The notes under the pieces were generated by a model, which saw only the letters and a program-made list of their open reading frames with translations, was not told the DNA's origin and made no database searches. The position numbers and the translations under genes were made by a program. From Skeletonema tropicum (lineage: Eukaryota; Bacillariophyta; Thalassiosirophyceae; Thalassiosirales; Thalassiosiraceae): a stretch of DNA of 64,000 bases. Shown piece by piece: positions 40,471 through 51,572 of the stretch (position 1 is the first letter of the stretch; each line of letters starts with the position of its first letter). The stretch is from NCBI GenBank assembly GCA_037178625.1, contig CM074142.1:1550001-1614000 (forward strand), in the 5' to 3' direction.

Positions 40471-41648
40471 ATGACGGAAGCCCCTCCCGATGTTAAAAGA
40501 AGGCGGCTATGCGCTGCTGATGGTGTTCCTCAATGCCTCCTCACTGATTTACCAAGCGGAATACTAGCGCATGCAGCTACTTTTCTGGCCGCTCCATCAA
40601 AGGCGCTCTTTGCCGTCGCATTATTAGATAAAAATTCATGTGTTACATCTGAGAGGAGCTCGTCTATCGTTGGCAATCAATGGGACATTCTAGATCTTGG
40701 GGAGATAGAAAAGGAGTCGGCGGCGAAGCTCACTGATGATGATATCGAAAAAGTGCTGCTGTGCATCGATGCCGTCAATAATGTGAAAAGATTGAAGTTA
40801 GCAAATTGTACAAAAATCACAGGCGTTGGATTGGAGCCGCTTCGTAGATCTACAGTAATCGAGCAGATTGATCTCAGTCTCGTGGGTGATAATCAACATC
40901 CAGATTTATATTCAGCGCCACCAATCTCATGTGATGTTTTCTCCCTATTTTGGATAGTATAATTGCAAGGGAGGGCAGTGTACTGATGCATCTTCAGTTT
41001 CCGACGAAGTGGCGCAGGGAACCATCCACCGCGTCTGAGTTTCATGACTTCATGCTAAGATACAATCAAATGCTGAGAAGTTGGGTGGGAATGGACTGCG
41101 TGGAATGCAATGAAAGCCTCCCTGATCGCGAATGGATTAAAACTGCAACCTATGATCTGCACTATGGAATGCAGAATCACACCTGTTACGGTTGTTTGAA
41201 ACACTACTGCTACGTCTGCGTAATCAATGAAGATGAAGAGAAGATCATGCTAAAAGTTTGCAGCACATGCAAACGGGACTACTGCATAGGTTGCTTAAAG
41301 ATGACTATTTGTTCTTTCTGCGAGCGGAATCACTGTGACGATTGCTACAAACGTGAATGTCAAAAATGCAACAGGAAGTTTTGCTTCGAGTGCAATAGTT
41401 TCATCAAAAAATGTGATTATTGCGATAAATGCTATTGCTGTTCATGCAATGGTGAAGGAGAAGAAATTGAAATTGACGCTTGCAGCCGATGCCATGTAAA
41501 ATGTTGCGATGATTGTCGATTCCAAAGATATCGACAGGGACAGCAAGATTGCGCAGAATGTATCAAACGAGTCGCCCCTTTACTAGTGGGCGAAAGTTCA
41601 GCACGCAAGCTACTGCAAGAAGAGAATGAACAGTTGAAGGAAGGTTGA
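40471..41648 (+). pseudogene. F-box-like/Cys-rich gene C (most diverged, internal frameshift)
   Basis: ATG at 40471. Same organisation as copy B, but ~20 % of residues in the Cys-rich part differ (CVECNESLPDREW, CSFCERNHCDDC, CNRKFCFECNSFIKKCDYC) while every cysteine pair is kept. The frame change again falls at the start of LPILDSII. Unlike A and B, it retains the serine codon (GAAAGTTCAGCA) and reads into the coiled coil SARKLLQEENEQLK, but a 4-base insertion (GAAGGAAGGTTG for GAAGGTTG) stops it soon after. Confidence 0.7.
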
Positions 41649-41939
41649 AAACGAAGAGCTGAAAAGTGAGATCAAAGAGCTCAAGCTCAAGCTTGAAAGG
41701 AGTTGAGATCGAGGAAGTAGGAATAATAGGATCAATGTTGCTGCTTCCCTCCTCTCATGTCCCTTCCAAAGTTAATAAAATATTCGCCATACAATTGACA
41801 CTATCAAGTCAATTGATCCATCAAGCACCCTGATCAATGCCCCTCTTTGATCGAATTTCAACCATGTGAATCGAAGATCCCGTTTTACTGACAGTCACAA
41901 TACTGACAAACTCCCGACACACCAGAGACACAAATCATG

Positions 41940-42545
41940 TGAATCTTCGGAAGATCATTTTGAAATTGAAACTGACGCTTATGATCCGCACTATGGAATG
42001 CAGAATCACACCTGTTACGGTTGTTTGAAGCACTACTGCTACACCTGCGTAATCAATGAAGATGAAATTAACGAAGAGGAAAAGACCATGCTAAACGACT
42101 GCAGTACGTGCAAACGGGATTACTGCACATGTTGCACAAAGATGACTATTTGTTCTTCCTGCGAGCGGAATCACTGTGACGATTGTTTATAAAAATGAAT
42201 GTCACAAATGCAACAAAAAGATCTGCTTCTTTTGTTGTGATAGACAGAAACTCAAAAAATGTGAATATTGCGAAACATACTATTGCAGTTTATGCAATGT
42301 AGTTGGTGGTATGTTGTATGACCAAGGGCTTCCTTGGCTTGACGAGTGTAGTCGATGCCATGTAAAATGTTGTGAGATGATTGTCGGCTTCAAACTTTTC
42401 GACAGGGGCAGCAGGATTGCTGCGTCTCATGCATCAAACGAATCGCCCCTTTACTAGTGGGAGTGAGTTCAGCACATAAGCAATTCCAAGAAGAGAATGA
42501 ACAGTTGAAGGTTGAAAATAAAGTGCTGAAGCGGGAGAATAAAGA
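41940..42545 (+). pseudogene. F-box-like/Cys-rich fragment D
   Basis: Only the Cys-rich half remains. It starts mid-domain (HYGMQNHTCYGCLKHYCYTC) fused to spacer DNA. It is frameshifted near 42185 (CDDCL then stop; the next frame continues CHKCNKKICFFC, CEYCETYYCSLC, CSRCHVKCC), and again near 42375. A degenerate coiled-coil tail follows, with a stop. Confidence 0.8.
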
Positions 42546-43016
42546 GCTATAGAAGCTTGAAAGGAGTTGAGATCGAGGAAGTAGGAATAATAGGGTCAGC
42601 TGCTTCCTTCCTCTAATATCCCTTTCAAAGTTAATAAGTAGTATATTAGCATATATACAATTGCCACTGTCAATTGATCCATTAATCAATGCCACTCTTT
42701 GTTTGAGCTTCAAGCTCTCGAGTTTCGAAGATCCCATTTATTGACAGTCTCGATACTGACAAACTCCCCGACCCCCGACACATCAGAGACACAAATTCAA
42801 AATTTTGATGCATAAAAAGAGATCATGATGTTTTTGTGAAGTAGGCAGGAGTAGTAGGAAGATACGATAGACTCACATTGACTGATTGCATTGTCTGATT
42901 GCATTGTCTAATTGATTGATTCAACAGCACCATACATCAACCAACACCTAGCAAATTACACGAGAGACAATACTATCAGTATATAAGAATCGCACACAAC
43001 ACATCTAAATAATAAA
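42546..43016. other. Intergenic, array end
   Basis: Degenerate copy of the tandem spacer (polyadenylation-side sequence and GACAGTC...CTGACAAACTCC), then the promoter region of the SPX-MFS gene. No gene. Confidence 0.5.
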
Positions 43017-46000
43017 ATGGTAGGCTTCGGCTCCTCCCTCCGCATGTCACGTCGACGCGGTTGGGAAGACGCCTACCTCGACTATGCCTCCCTTCGCCTC
43101 CTATTAACACAGATTGAGGCGGTGTATGAAGATTCGAATTGGGTGAGAGGAGATTCGGATGCGTATTATAACAATAACGGTAGTACCGGTGGCGGTGGTT
43201 ATAATGATGTGTATTTAGACGAGGGTGGTTATGACGATCATTATCATGAGGAGGATGACAACAACAACAGCAACATGATGGAGGAGGAGGATCAGGAAGA
43301 GGAGGTGATAACGAATGGGTATTTGCCAAGTGTCTTTCAAAGTGCATGGGCCAAGACACGTAGTGTGGTAACAGGGCAGCCTACTATTCCCACTACAACA
43401 AGATCAACATCAACTACTACTACTGGTGGTGGTGGTGGCCATCGTTACAACAACAAACGACGAAGAAGGCAACGAATAACAGCATCCAGAGAGCAACAAC
43501 AACAACAAGACAGTAGTGAATACTTTGAATATTCACCCACTGGAGGAGGAGGAGGAAGAGGAGCGATTCTTCGTGGAAGAGGACGAGGGAGGTTGTTACG
43601 GAGGAGGAGGAATCGTCGTCGGAATACTACTAATCATAACAATAATTCGACTAGTGGTCATCATCGACATCATGCCAAGTCGACCAATAATAGTCGAGGT
43701 AAAAAAGGAGGTGATGATGATGTAGGAGGAGGGGATGAAACGAATGAAGAAGATGATTACTACTATGATGATCGAGCTTTGGATAAGGGTGGATGGAGAA
43801 TGCCGGGAGTGTTAGATTATCGTGATGAATTGTTTTTAGAGAGTGATGATGATTTGGCATTTGGGTATTATGATGAGGAAGAAGAAAATGAAGAGACCGA
43901 GGAGGAGGAAGAGGAGGGTGAATGGGTTGATGAAGAGGAAGAGGAGAATAATGTCTATCAATATGGACATGATGATACTATGGTTGACAATCATTATGGA
44001 ACTGACGATTTTTTTGAAGAGAATAATCATGATGTGGATATCAATATTGAGAACAACCATAATGAACTAATGGTGGGGGACGACAGCAGATTGATGCTGG
44101 AACGCCCTTCGTCGTCAGATGATAGCAATATTCGGGCGGAACTTACCATTGCTACCACAGCTTCTGGTGAAATGAGATCATCTCCCAATAATCGTCGAGA
44201 TGTAATGGACTGTAGTTCTTCCATCAACGTCGTCAGTAGTAATGATGGAAGAATGCGCACACCCAAGAGTCAGAGACGGCACATCTTTTCATCATCATCC
44301 GACCCGGACAACAACAACAACAACAACATGATCAATACGAATTTGTTGGAAACACCGGAATTAATTCCTCAGTTCACTGAAAGTCCTGGAGTGTTAGAAG
44401 CTGGATATGAAACCTTTGCGGCAGCAGCGGCACGCAGGGGTGATATGGGGGAGGCACAAGAACATGCCATGTATGTTGGTTCTCCGGCTCAACGGGGCTG
44501 GTTTGATTTTATTATGCCAAGTTTGTTCGGGGATAATAATAATAATAAGCAGAAGCAAAATCAGCAGAGGGGAGAGTCGAGACCGCTACTTTTCCATCAT
44601 AATGATGACGAGGAGGCTACTGGTGAGGATCATCATCATCATCATCACGATGTTGACAATAGAGGAGATGAGCAGCTGCTTAGTCCCGAGGATAATATTA
44701 TTCATCATGAAGACTCCTCATTGGGTGATTCGACTCATAGATACACATCACTCCGTTCCAAGACATCTCCAACTCGATTTCTCCCAGCTCCACGACAGCT
44801 TTCAAAGACTGCTGAAGAGAGCGATAACATTGAGTCAAAATTTTCATTTGGCCCATCAGCGTTTGTCGACGATCGGGAAGCATCTGCGTTAGATTCTCCT
44901 CCCCGACTACCAACGAAGTATCCAACAAAGTATCGATCATCTCCCGTCATGGCCACCGCAATTGGATCATCCATGCCCATGACACCCACTTCTCCATCAT
45001 CATTAACGTACTCGAGGGATAAATCATTTGTCGATGAGGGTGTTGTAGTAGAGAAGGGTATTGTTGGCTTTGGAGTGCCCATCCAAATGATCCCGACGGA
45101 GGCAGTGGAGTTGTTACGGCCGAGTAGTCCTCGAAAATCACCGACACAATCTAATTTTGGTTCGTCTCGATTCTACTCCTTCCAAAATGATAGTGGTAAC
45201 AATGATGCGGATGGTGATGGCATTGGTTCGGTTGGAAGTCATGCACACAGTAGTGATGGGGGAGGTGAATACTACAACCAGTCCAACAACAACATGATCA
45301 GTTTCTATTCTGGTGGTGGGAGAGGTGGAGATAATTTCTCGCTTCTGTCACCCCCCAACAACAATATCTACCGTCAACAACAACAACAACAACATCATCA
45401 TCATCATCCTTCTTTGTCTTCCAATGCTCCTTCACAGCATCAATTTTTGAGTGAAAATCCCATCATGAATCTTTTGATCGGGCGTAGTGTCGATTGGGAT
45501 CATGGTGGAAGAAGTACAATCAAGACGGCTGGGAAGAAGAAGAAGAAGAAAAGTAAAATGAGCAGTAGTAGTAGGGGGGGACATCATCACCCAACTGCTC
45601 ACAAAAACGCCGCTCCCAATACTTTACCATCATCTTACTCTCGGCCCTCTACCAAACAATCACGAGCAGCTGCCGCAGCAAAGAGTAAGCGCGCCCGTTT
45701 GAGAAGACAACGTCGACTACTACGACGACAGAAGCGTGAGGAACGAATTCCACACCATTTGCGAGCAGCCCATGTCCGTGCAGCGGCTATTACAGAACGC
45801 TTTCGGGGTTTACTGCGTGCTGAGGTGGAAAAGGTGATTTTGTTCGCTAATTCAAGACTTGGTGAATTGTCGGATACGATTGGGTGTTTGAGATATTCAT
45901 CGTATGAGGATGAGCAGGATGATAGGAAGGCGCATCCACATTTAGCGGACGGGGGTATCCACCAGCTTTCAAGTTCTGATGAAGAGGATGGTGGTGGACA

Positions 46001-49000
46001 TCATGCATCGGATGCCTCGTCATCATCTGATGGGGAGGCCCAAAATTTGGATATAACAATCGAGCAGGATGCAGCCACGAGGCGTCAAATCATTATGAGA
46101 GATCGGATGAGAATGATGCGACCTCTCTTTCAAAAGGCCGATTTTCTTGGTGAAGACTTTTCTCTTCTTTCTGCGGTCGATGAGGCGGATGCATACGCGG
46201 CGGTGGGTGTGGAGCTGATGCATTTGTTGAAATATGTTTGTGTCAACATCATTGCCGTCAGGAAGATATGTAAAAAGCATGATCGATTACTATCAAATAG
46301 AATGGTAGGGGGATACTACAAACGACTTGCTGCTGAAGCCAAGAAATCTCAAAACCAAAGAGGATTTCATCATCAGTTTCATTGGAATGAACCACAGTTT
46401 GGTGGGACACTGTCGAATCCATCAAGCGCTGGGGGCTACATTTACGGTATCTACGATACGAAAATTCAGCACATTGCAAACAGCACGACAATGCAAACCG
46501 TTTCTTCATCTCTGTCTATTGCCTTGGCAGATTTTGAGGCGTCACAATCACGTTCAGCTCGTCTAGGGCTTGGGTTCGAGCCAGCAAAAGAATTTGTTGT
46601 GGGTGGTGGACTAGAGGAGTTGCCAACTCCAAGGAAAAAAACTTCATCAAAATCGCGGGGTGTACTTAGTTATCAATTAGGAGGGCATTGCTTCCGTGGA
46701 GATGATGATTCCTCTGTCGCTTCGCAAGAAAAGGACAACGACAATGAGTCCGCGTCATCCAATATTGCACTAACACGACTTCAATTTGTAGTCACATCCA
46801 TATTTGGCCTTAGGGAGGCGGCCAGAATAAAGCTTGAGCCTTTTGAGCAATATTCATCAAGACTGTTTATGACATCGACGGGTCCAAATGTTGTAGGTGA
46901 CGGATTGGATGGATGTTCTAGAGAAACTTTAGATTTACTGTGTTCTTACAATCCAGATGCAGCATACACACTGGATTCAGAGACTCTCTATGCCTCCCTC
47001 AAGATTGGTAGAGAGAATGAAGGTGTTGGCAGTGTCATGGTTGCATCTCTCGCTGCCGCTGCGAAAGGGAGTGATGTTATTTCGAACAACATTAGGTATA
47101 GACGAAAGGTATCTGCAGCTCTGTGCATCAAACCGCAGCTTGCTGGAGAAGTCGACAGTCCACAATCATCTTCGCAAGCAAAGAATAGAAACATTCTCGC
47201 AATGAATGCTGCATCGATGGTGTTGTATCTGGTCAACTACTATTGTGTAGTACCAGTAGCTCATATTCATTCGACTCAAGTAGGATCTGTAAGCAGCAGT
47301 GCCCTCTTGATCGGTGCTGCGAATGTTACTGCGATCGTATCATCTTGTGTACATGCCGTGCTAGCGTCAAAGCGGAAATCGTTTACAAAGAAGCATCTGA
47401 ATGTGTCTTTCTTTCGTAGACCTCTAATTTTGTCTGCTTTGTTCCCACTTGTTGGGAACATTCTTTATTCTCTATCAGTGAAGAGGAAGTCTCTTGAAAT
47501 GGCATTAATTGGACGGTTGCTAGTTGGCCTCGGGTCGGCAGAAGTTTTGAATCGACGACTAGTATCTACTGTATTGCCAAAGGAATCAGTGAACGGCGAA
47601 GTTGCAAGTTTGGTGAAGATGTCAATGTTTGCAGTAACTGCTGGTTTATTGCTTGGAGCGCTGGTTGATGTTCAGGTTAGTAGGCACCGCGGGTACAATT
47701 TATACGGCGTTAGCGACTTGATGTTAGAAGGTTCGATTAATAATTCCATCAACGACACGTCCAACGCAACAACAACTTTAATCCTCGACACGTCCAACGC
47801 AACATTGGTGAATGGTGCAATAATCGTACCTTCGAACACCGCTGCAGACCCATTCAGCTCATCAGGAGCATCGGAATCCCCGTCACCCCATAACATTGGA
47901 ATTCAACAACCTTTCCTCCCATTCTATCCACTGAATCCATCATTGATGCCTTTTGGTTATCATCGGCTGTTGTCGCTTGAAAGTGTTGGCATCGTCATGG
48001 CTTGCTTATGGTTTTTTCAATTAGTCACGCTATTATTTTTCTTTGATGTTCCGAGTCGAAAAGATGAGCTTGTGACCAATGTAAACAATAGCTTCGAAAA
48101 TGCCAACAAATTAGATTTGGCATTGGAGGAGGATTTCGATTCAGATTCAGTAGGGTCTGAGAATGCAAAAATGAGCAGTATCCACGCTCACAAGCCATCG
48201 TTTGATTCTACGGGGACAAATCCATTTGCTTCGGAAGGGCTCCTGGAACAAGAGGAGATTGGTACTCACGGGACCTTCGAGAAGCTGCAGGTAATGTCGC
48301 GGAAGACGGTGAAGAATCAATACAAAGGGTCATACCTTGAAAGCATTGCGTGTGTGCGTAGACTGGCAATGTCCAACATTGCCTACCCGACATCCGTATC
48401 CCTCCTCTTTCTCGCAAGAGCAGTGACTGAAGTCATTTTATCATCATGCGCATCAATCATGTATCGATACTTTTGGAGCTCAGGAGCAAAAAGTGGACTC
48501 TTCATGGGAGTCATGGCATGCTGTGTACTACCAATCAACATTTCTTTTTCATCGGAGAAAAATTTCACTGAGAGAAACATCATCAAAAATGCCCTGGTTG
48601 CAGCAAGATATGGTCTTTTCTTGATGGTGAACTACGAAGCCTTGTTCTACTCGATAAAAAATGCCATCTTCAGGAGCGCAAATCATGATCATTCATTGTC
48701 CTACGATGGCTTTTTAGGCCCCGTTCAATACACAATATGCTTTGCTATTGTGTTCTTGAGCGTAAGTTCGTTGGAGAGCGTAACTTTATCACTCCTGTCG
48801 AAAGTTTCCCCCATTCCGTTGAGGAAGTACTCGCTTGATAGTTCCTTCGCGGTCATCTTCGTTTCATCCCTTGGGAGGATAGCAGGCGATGTACTTGTCT
48901 GGTGTTCGGATCTCTCGAGTTGGGTATTCTTCAATGATGTCGTCAACACGCTGTGCTGCTGTCTAATTATTAGTCTCCTCGTCGGGAGTTACGTGGTGAA

Positions 49001-49025
49001 GAAGCACTACTTCTTCCTGATTTAG
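43017..49025 (+). CDS. SPX-MFS phosphate transporter with a very long insert
   Basis: 2002 residues, one exon. The start of the SPX domain is at residues ~1-45 (GWEDAYLDYASLRLLLTQIE). Then comes ~870 residues of acidic, Asn/Gly/His-rich low complexity. The rest of SPX follows: FRGLLRAEVEKVILFANSRL (~925-945) and LLKYVCVNIIAVRKICKKHD (~1065-1085), the last holding the Lys cluster that binds inositol pyrophosphates. An MFS domain lies at ~1390-2000 with about ten or more hydrophobic helices and RPLILSALFPLVGNILYSL, IGRLLVGLGSAEVLNRR. This matches the SPX-MFS (PHT5/VPT) vacuolar phosphate transporters; a role in phosphate storage is inferred. SPX proper is usually ~150-300 residues, so the insert is exceptional. 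Confidence 0.85.
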   Translation: MVGFGSSLRMSRRRGWEDAYLDYASLRLLLTQIEAVYEDSNWVRGDSDAYYNNNGSTGGGGYNDVYLDEGGYDDHYHEEDDNNNSNMMEEEDQEEEVITNGYLPSVFQSAWAKTRSVVTGQPTIPTTTRSTSTTTTGGGGGHRYNNKRRRRQRITASREQQQQQDSSEYFEYSPTGGGGGRGAILRGRGRGRLLRRRRNRRRNTTNHNNNSTSGHHRHHAKSTNNSRGKKGGDDDVGGGDETNEEDDYYYDDRALDKGGWRMPGVLDYRDELFLESDDDLAFGYYDEEEENEETEEEEEEGEWVDEEEEENNVYQYGHDDTMVDNHYGTDDFFEENNHDVDINIENNHNELMVGDDSRLMLERPSSSDDSNIRAELTIATTASGEMRSSPNNRRDVMDCSSSINVVSSNDGRMRTPKSQRRHIFSSSSDPDNNNNNNMINTNLLETPELIPQFTESPGVLEAGYETFAAAAARRGDMGEAQEHAMYVGSPAQRGWFDFIMPSLFGDNNNNKQKQNQQRGESRPLLFHHNDDEEATGEDHHHHHHDVDNRGDEQLLSPEDNIIHHEDSSLGDSTHRYTSLRSKTSPTRFLPAPRQLSKTAEESDNIESKFSFGPSAFVDDREASALDSPPRLPTKYPTKYRSSPVMATAIGSSMPMTPTSPSSLTYSRDKSFVDEGVVVEKGIVGFGVPIQMIPTEAVELLRPSSPRKSPTQSNFGSSRFYSFQNDSGNNDADGDGIGSVGSHAHSSDGGGEYYNQSNNNMISFYSGGGRGGDNFSLLSPPNNNIYRQQQQQQHHHHHPSLSSNAPSQHQFLSENPIMNLLIGRSVDWDHGGRSTIKTAGKKKKKKSKMSSSSRGGHHHPTAHKNAAPNTLPSSYSRPSTKQSRAAAAAKSKRARLRRQRRLLRRQKREERIPHHLRAAHVRAAAITERFRGLLRAEVEKVILFANSRLGELSDTIGCLRYSSYEDEQDDRKAHPHLADGGIHQLSSSDEEDGGGHHASDASSSSDGEAQNLDITIEQDAATRRQIIMRDRMRMMRPLFQKADFLGEDFSLLSAVDEADAYAAVGVELMHLLKYVCVNIIAVRKICKKHDRLLSNRMVGGYYKRLAAEAKKSQNQRGFHHQFHWNEPQFGGTLSNPSSAGGYIYGIYDTKIQHIANSTTMQTVSSSLSIALADFEASQSRSARLGLGFEPAKEFVVGGGLEELPTPRKKTSSKSRGVLSYQLGGHCFRGDDDSSVASQEKDNDNESASSNIALTRLQFVVTSIFGLREAARIKLEPFEQYSSRLFMTSTGPNVVGDGLDGCSRETLDLLCSYNPDAAYTLDSETLYASLKIGRENEGVGSVMVASLAAAAKGSDVISNNIRYRRKVSAALCIKPQLAGEVDSPQSSSQAKNRNILAMNAASMVLYLVNYYCVVPVAHIHSTQVGSVSSSALLIGAANVTAIVSSCVHAVLASKRKSFTKKHLNVSFFRRPLILSALFPLVGNILYSLSVKRKSLEMALIGRLLVGLGSAEVLNRRLVSTVLPKESVNGEVASLVKMSMFAVTAGLLLGALVDVQVSRHRGYNLYGVSDLMLEGSINNSINDTSNATTTLILDTSNATLVNGAIIVPSNTAADPFSSSGASESPSPHNIGIQQPFLPFYPLNPSLMPFGYHRLLSLESVGIVMACLWFFQLVTLLFFFDVPSRKDELVTNVNNSFENANKLDLALEEDFDSDSVGSENAKMSSIHAHKPSFDSTGTNPFASEGLLEQEEIGTHGTFEKLQVMSRKTVKNQYKGSYLESIACVRRLAMSNIAYPTSVSLLFLARAVTEVILSSCASIMYRYFWSSGAKSGLFMGVMACCVLPINISFSSEKNFTERNIIKNALVAARYGLFLMVNYEALFYSIKNAIFRSANHDHSLSYDGFLGPVQYTICFAIVFLSVSSLESVTLSLLSKVSPIPLRKYSLDSSFAVIFVSSLGRIAGDVLVWCSDLSSWVFFNDVVNTLCCCLIISLLVGSYVVKKHYFFLI

Positions 49026-49370
49026 ATGCATGTGGCCCTTGAGGTGCTCGGTTGAGGGGCGGGTAGGTGGTTGTACACGATAGTCTCAACGAAGGCTCTG
49101 TTATTGGTGGAGTTTCCGTCGCGGAATGATTAAAAAATGCGCCAGGCAGTTTCTTTTGGCTCCTTTTTTTGTTGCGAGCGAGTTTTTTGGCGCTTCGAGC
49201 TTTTTCAATCGAAGAAGCTCGACTGGACTTAAAACTAGCTTCTGTAGCGCCAAGTGTCAGAATATGTAAGCAAGACCAAAATATCAGCGCATTCTATCTG
49301 CCACTATTCAGAGACAACAATCGTAACACAACAATTGCATTTACTAGCGCCTACTGTTATAACTTGGGCA
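49026..49370. promoter_or_regulatory. Intergenic region between SPX-MFS and the surface protein
   Basis: 345 bp, no gene. An upstream in-frame extension of the next gene begins at 49254 but lacks signal-peptide character; the ATG at 49371 is preferred. Confidence 0.4.
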
Positions 49371-51572
49371 ATGAAAACAAAAGCACTCAAACATATATTT
49401 ATTGCAACAACATTTTTTTCGATGGGTATTAACGTCACAATGGCGACGGAAGAGATGTGGCCACATGAGTGGAACAGGCAGCTCGAAACAACATTCTCGG
49501 CGTCGTCGATCGTACTTAGTACTGCAGATGAACCTTACGGAAACTACGGCGCCATGTTTTACGTAAAAGCAAACTTCGATGTGACCATCACTGCTCTTGA
49601 CTTTTATGCCGCTCGAGTAGAAGCAGGTGAGCCCGTGCAGCTGTATGGGCGTCCTGGGAAGTATAATGGATTTGAAACAAATTCGACCGGTTGGACTCTG
49701 ATTTACGACAATACTTCATTGGAGTTGTTTGGGAGAACGGCCCCGAATACTTTATCTGGTTTTGATATCAATATTCCACCGGGTCAGTTTCATTCCTTCG
49801 CTCTCTGGTCGCCCAATCGGAAGATTATGTACAATCCTGGGACTGTCGACGAAGCATTGTACAGCAGCAATGAATATATTGAGTTTTACGAGGGCGTTGG
49901 ATTTACATCACTTTTCAATGGCGACCCTACTTCTTTGAGTAGTCCTAGGGTGTTGAGGGGGGAACTCAACTTTGATGTTAAGTTCACAGGACAGCCAAGT
50001 TCAGCTCCCTCTCTACAGCCAAGTTCCTCTCCACAGCCAAGTTCAGCTCCCTCTCTCAGCGCCATCCCGTCTCAAAGTCCATCTTCAGTGCCCAGTCAGC
50101 AGCCTTCTTTTCAACCGTCGAGCCAGCCATCTGCCATCCCGTCTGAAAGTCCTTCGCCTCAGCCTTCGTTGATTCCATCGAGCGAACCATCTTCAAATCC
50201 AAGTGCCGTCCCATCGCAATCGCAAAGTCCTTCGTCTCAGCCTTCGTTGAGTCCTTCGAATCAGCCATCTTCAAATCCAAGTGCCGTCCCATCGCAATCG
50301 CAAAGTCCTTCGTCTGAGCTAACCGAACTGCCATCATCTCAGCCTTCGTTGAGTCCATCGAGTGAACCATCTTCAAGTCCAAGTGCCGCACCATCGCAAT
50401 CGCAAAGTCCTTCGTCTGAGCCAACCGAACTGCCATCATCTCAGCCTTCGATGAGTCCATCGAGTGAACCATCTTCAAATCCAAGTGCCACGCCATCTCA
50501 GTCGCAGAGTCCCACTTCAGTTCCAACATATCAGCCTTCAGTGATTCCCTCGAGTCAGCCATCTTCAAGTCCGAGTACCATCGTTTCAAAATCACCCACA
50601 GTAGCTTCTACTCCACCGTCAATAGCTTTCTCGGATGCTCCCACGGATACTCCAGTAGCTTCGACTCCTTCACCTTCAGCTGCGCCGAACAGTTCAGCTC
50701 CCTCAGACGCGCCAGTAACTTTGCCTCCATCAGAAGCTCCCACTGATTCCCCAACGAGTTTACCATCATCGAATCCTTCGGGGTCTCTTTCGAAAGCACC
50801 GACTCCCATGCAGCCCAAGCCTGCAACAGCAGCTCCGACGTCAAGTCCTGCGACTGTCGAACCATCATCCAGTCCTTCTTCAGTGGTAACAACGAATAGT
50901 CCTACCACTTCGACTTCGGATCCTTCAGCCAGCCCATCATCGAGACCATCGATTTCTGAGTCGACTGCAACCCCAACCTGGCAGTCTGTTACAACTGCAC
51001 CTTCTTTGAGTCCATCGGTGAAACCTACATCACTTCAGCCTACGACGAGTCCACTAGCTAGCCCTACAACGCCTGAGCCTGAGCTTACCCCGGTGCCATC
51101 CTCAATTCCCACGGAGGCTCAATCTGAGGCGCCGATTCAATCACCTGTCATGAATCCAACACTTTCGCCATCTGCGAGTCCCCAATCACCGTCACTGGGC
51201 CCAACACAATCTTCAGTATTCATCACAAAAGCACCATCTTCGACGCCAACGAAGCAACCTACAACCGTCCCAACAACTGCACTCCCTACTCAAATTCCCA
51301 CAGAGGACAATGTGCTGTCGTTTCTTCCTACACGAGTACCGACAAATCTTCCAGTTCAATCGAATACAGCAAGCTCTACTTTGCCAAACTCGTCCAATTC
51401 ATTGGCACCACAATCGACTCCATCTCCAAGCCCCTCCTTGGTCTCATCATTACGACCATCGCTACAACCAGTTTCTGGGACTGTGTCGGGAGCATTCTCT
51501 TTTAGTCGAGGAGTTCGTAGCGGAGGTATCTTGTTCACCCTGATTGTTTCAGGTATCATTCACTATATTTAA
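49371..51572 (+). CDS. Secreted Pro/Ser-rich surface protein
   Basis: 733 residues from ATG 49371, chosen because MKTKALKHIFIATTFFSMG is a good signal peptide. Residues ~25-205 form a unique globular domain of β-type character (YGNYGAMFYVKANFDVTITA, GWTLIYDNTSLELFGR, PPGQFHSFALW). Then come ~480 residues of Pro/Ser/Thr-rich repeats (PSSxPS, SQSPSS, PTELPSSQPS) typical of heavily O-glycosylated diatom and heterokont wall proteins. The last ~20 residues are hydrophobic (GGILFTLIVSGIIHYI), consistent with a GPI signal or tail anchor. Role in wall or adhesion is inferred. Repeat DNA (AGTCC(T/A)TCG units) probably varies in length. Confidence 0.7.
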   Translation: MKTKALKHIFIATTFFSMGINVTMATEEMWPHEWNRQLETTFSASSIVLSTADEPYGNYGAMFYVKANFDVTITALDFYAARVEAGEPVQLYGRPGKYNGFETNSTGWTLIYDNTSLELFGRTAPNTLSGFDINIPPGQFHSFALWSPNRKIMYNPGTVDEALYSSNEYIEFYEGVGFTSLFNGDPTSLSSPRVLRGELNFDVKFTGQPSSAPSLQPSSSPQPSSAPSLSAIPSQSPSSVPSQQPSFQPSSQPSAIPSESPSPQPSLIPSSEPSSNPSAVPSQSQSPSSQPSLSPSNQPSSNPSAVPSQSQSPSSELTELPSSQPSLSPSSEPSSSPSAAPSQSQSPSSEPTELPSSQPSMSPSSEPSSNPSATPSQSQSPTSVPTYQPSVIPSSQPSSSPSTIVSKSPTVASTPPSIAFSDAPTDTPVASTPSPSAAPNSSAPSDAPVTLPPSEAPTDSPTSLPSSNPSGSLSKAPTPMQPKPATAAPTSSPATVEPSSSPSSVVTTNSPTTSTSDPSASPSSRPSISESTATPTWQSVTTAPSLSPSVKPTSLQPTTSPLASPTTPEPELTPVPSSIPTEAQSEAPIQSPVMNPTLSPSASPQSPSLGPTQSSVFITKAPSSTPTKQPTTVPTTALPTQIPTEDNVLSFLPTRVPTNLPVQSNTASSTLPNSSNSLAPQSTPSPSPSLVSSLRPSLQPVSGTVSGAFSFSRGVRSGGILFTLIVSGIIHYI

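Noticed and set aside
49254..49370. Upstream start of the Pro/Ser-rich surface protein at 49254
   Set aside because: The extra 39 residues precede a good signal peptide that starts at ATG 49371; secretion signals should be N-terminal.
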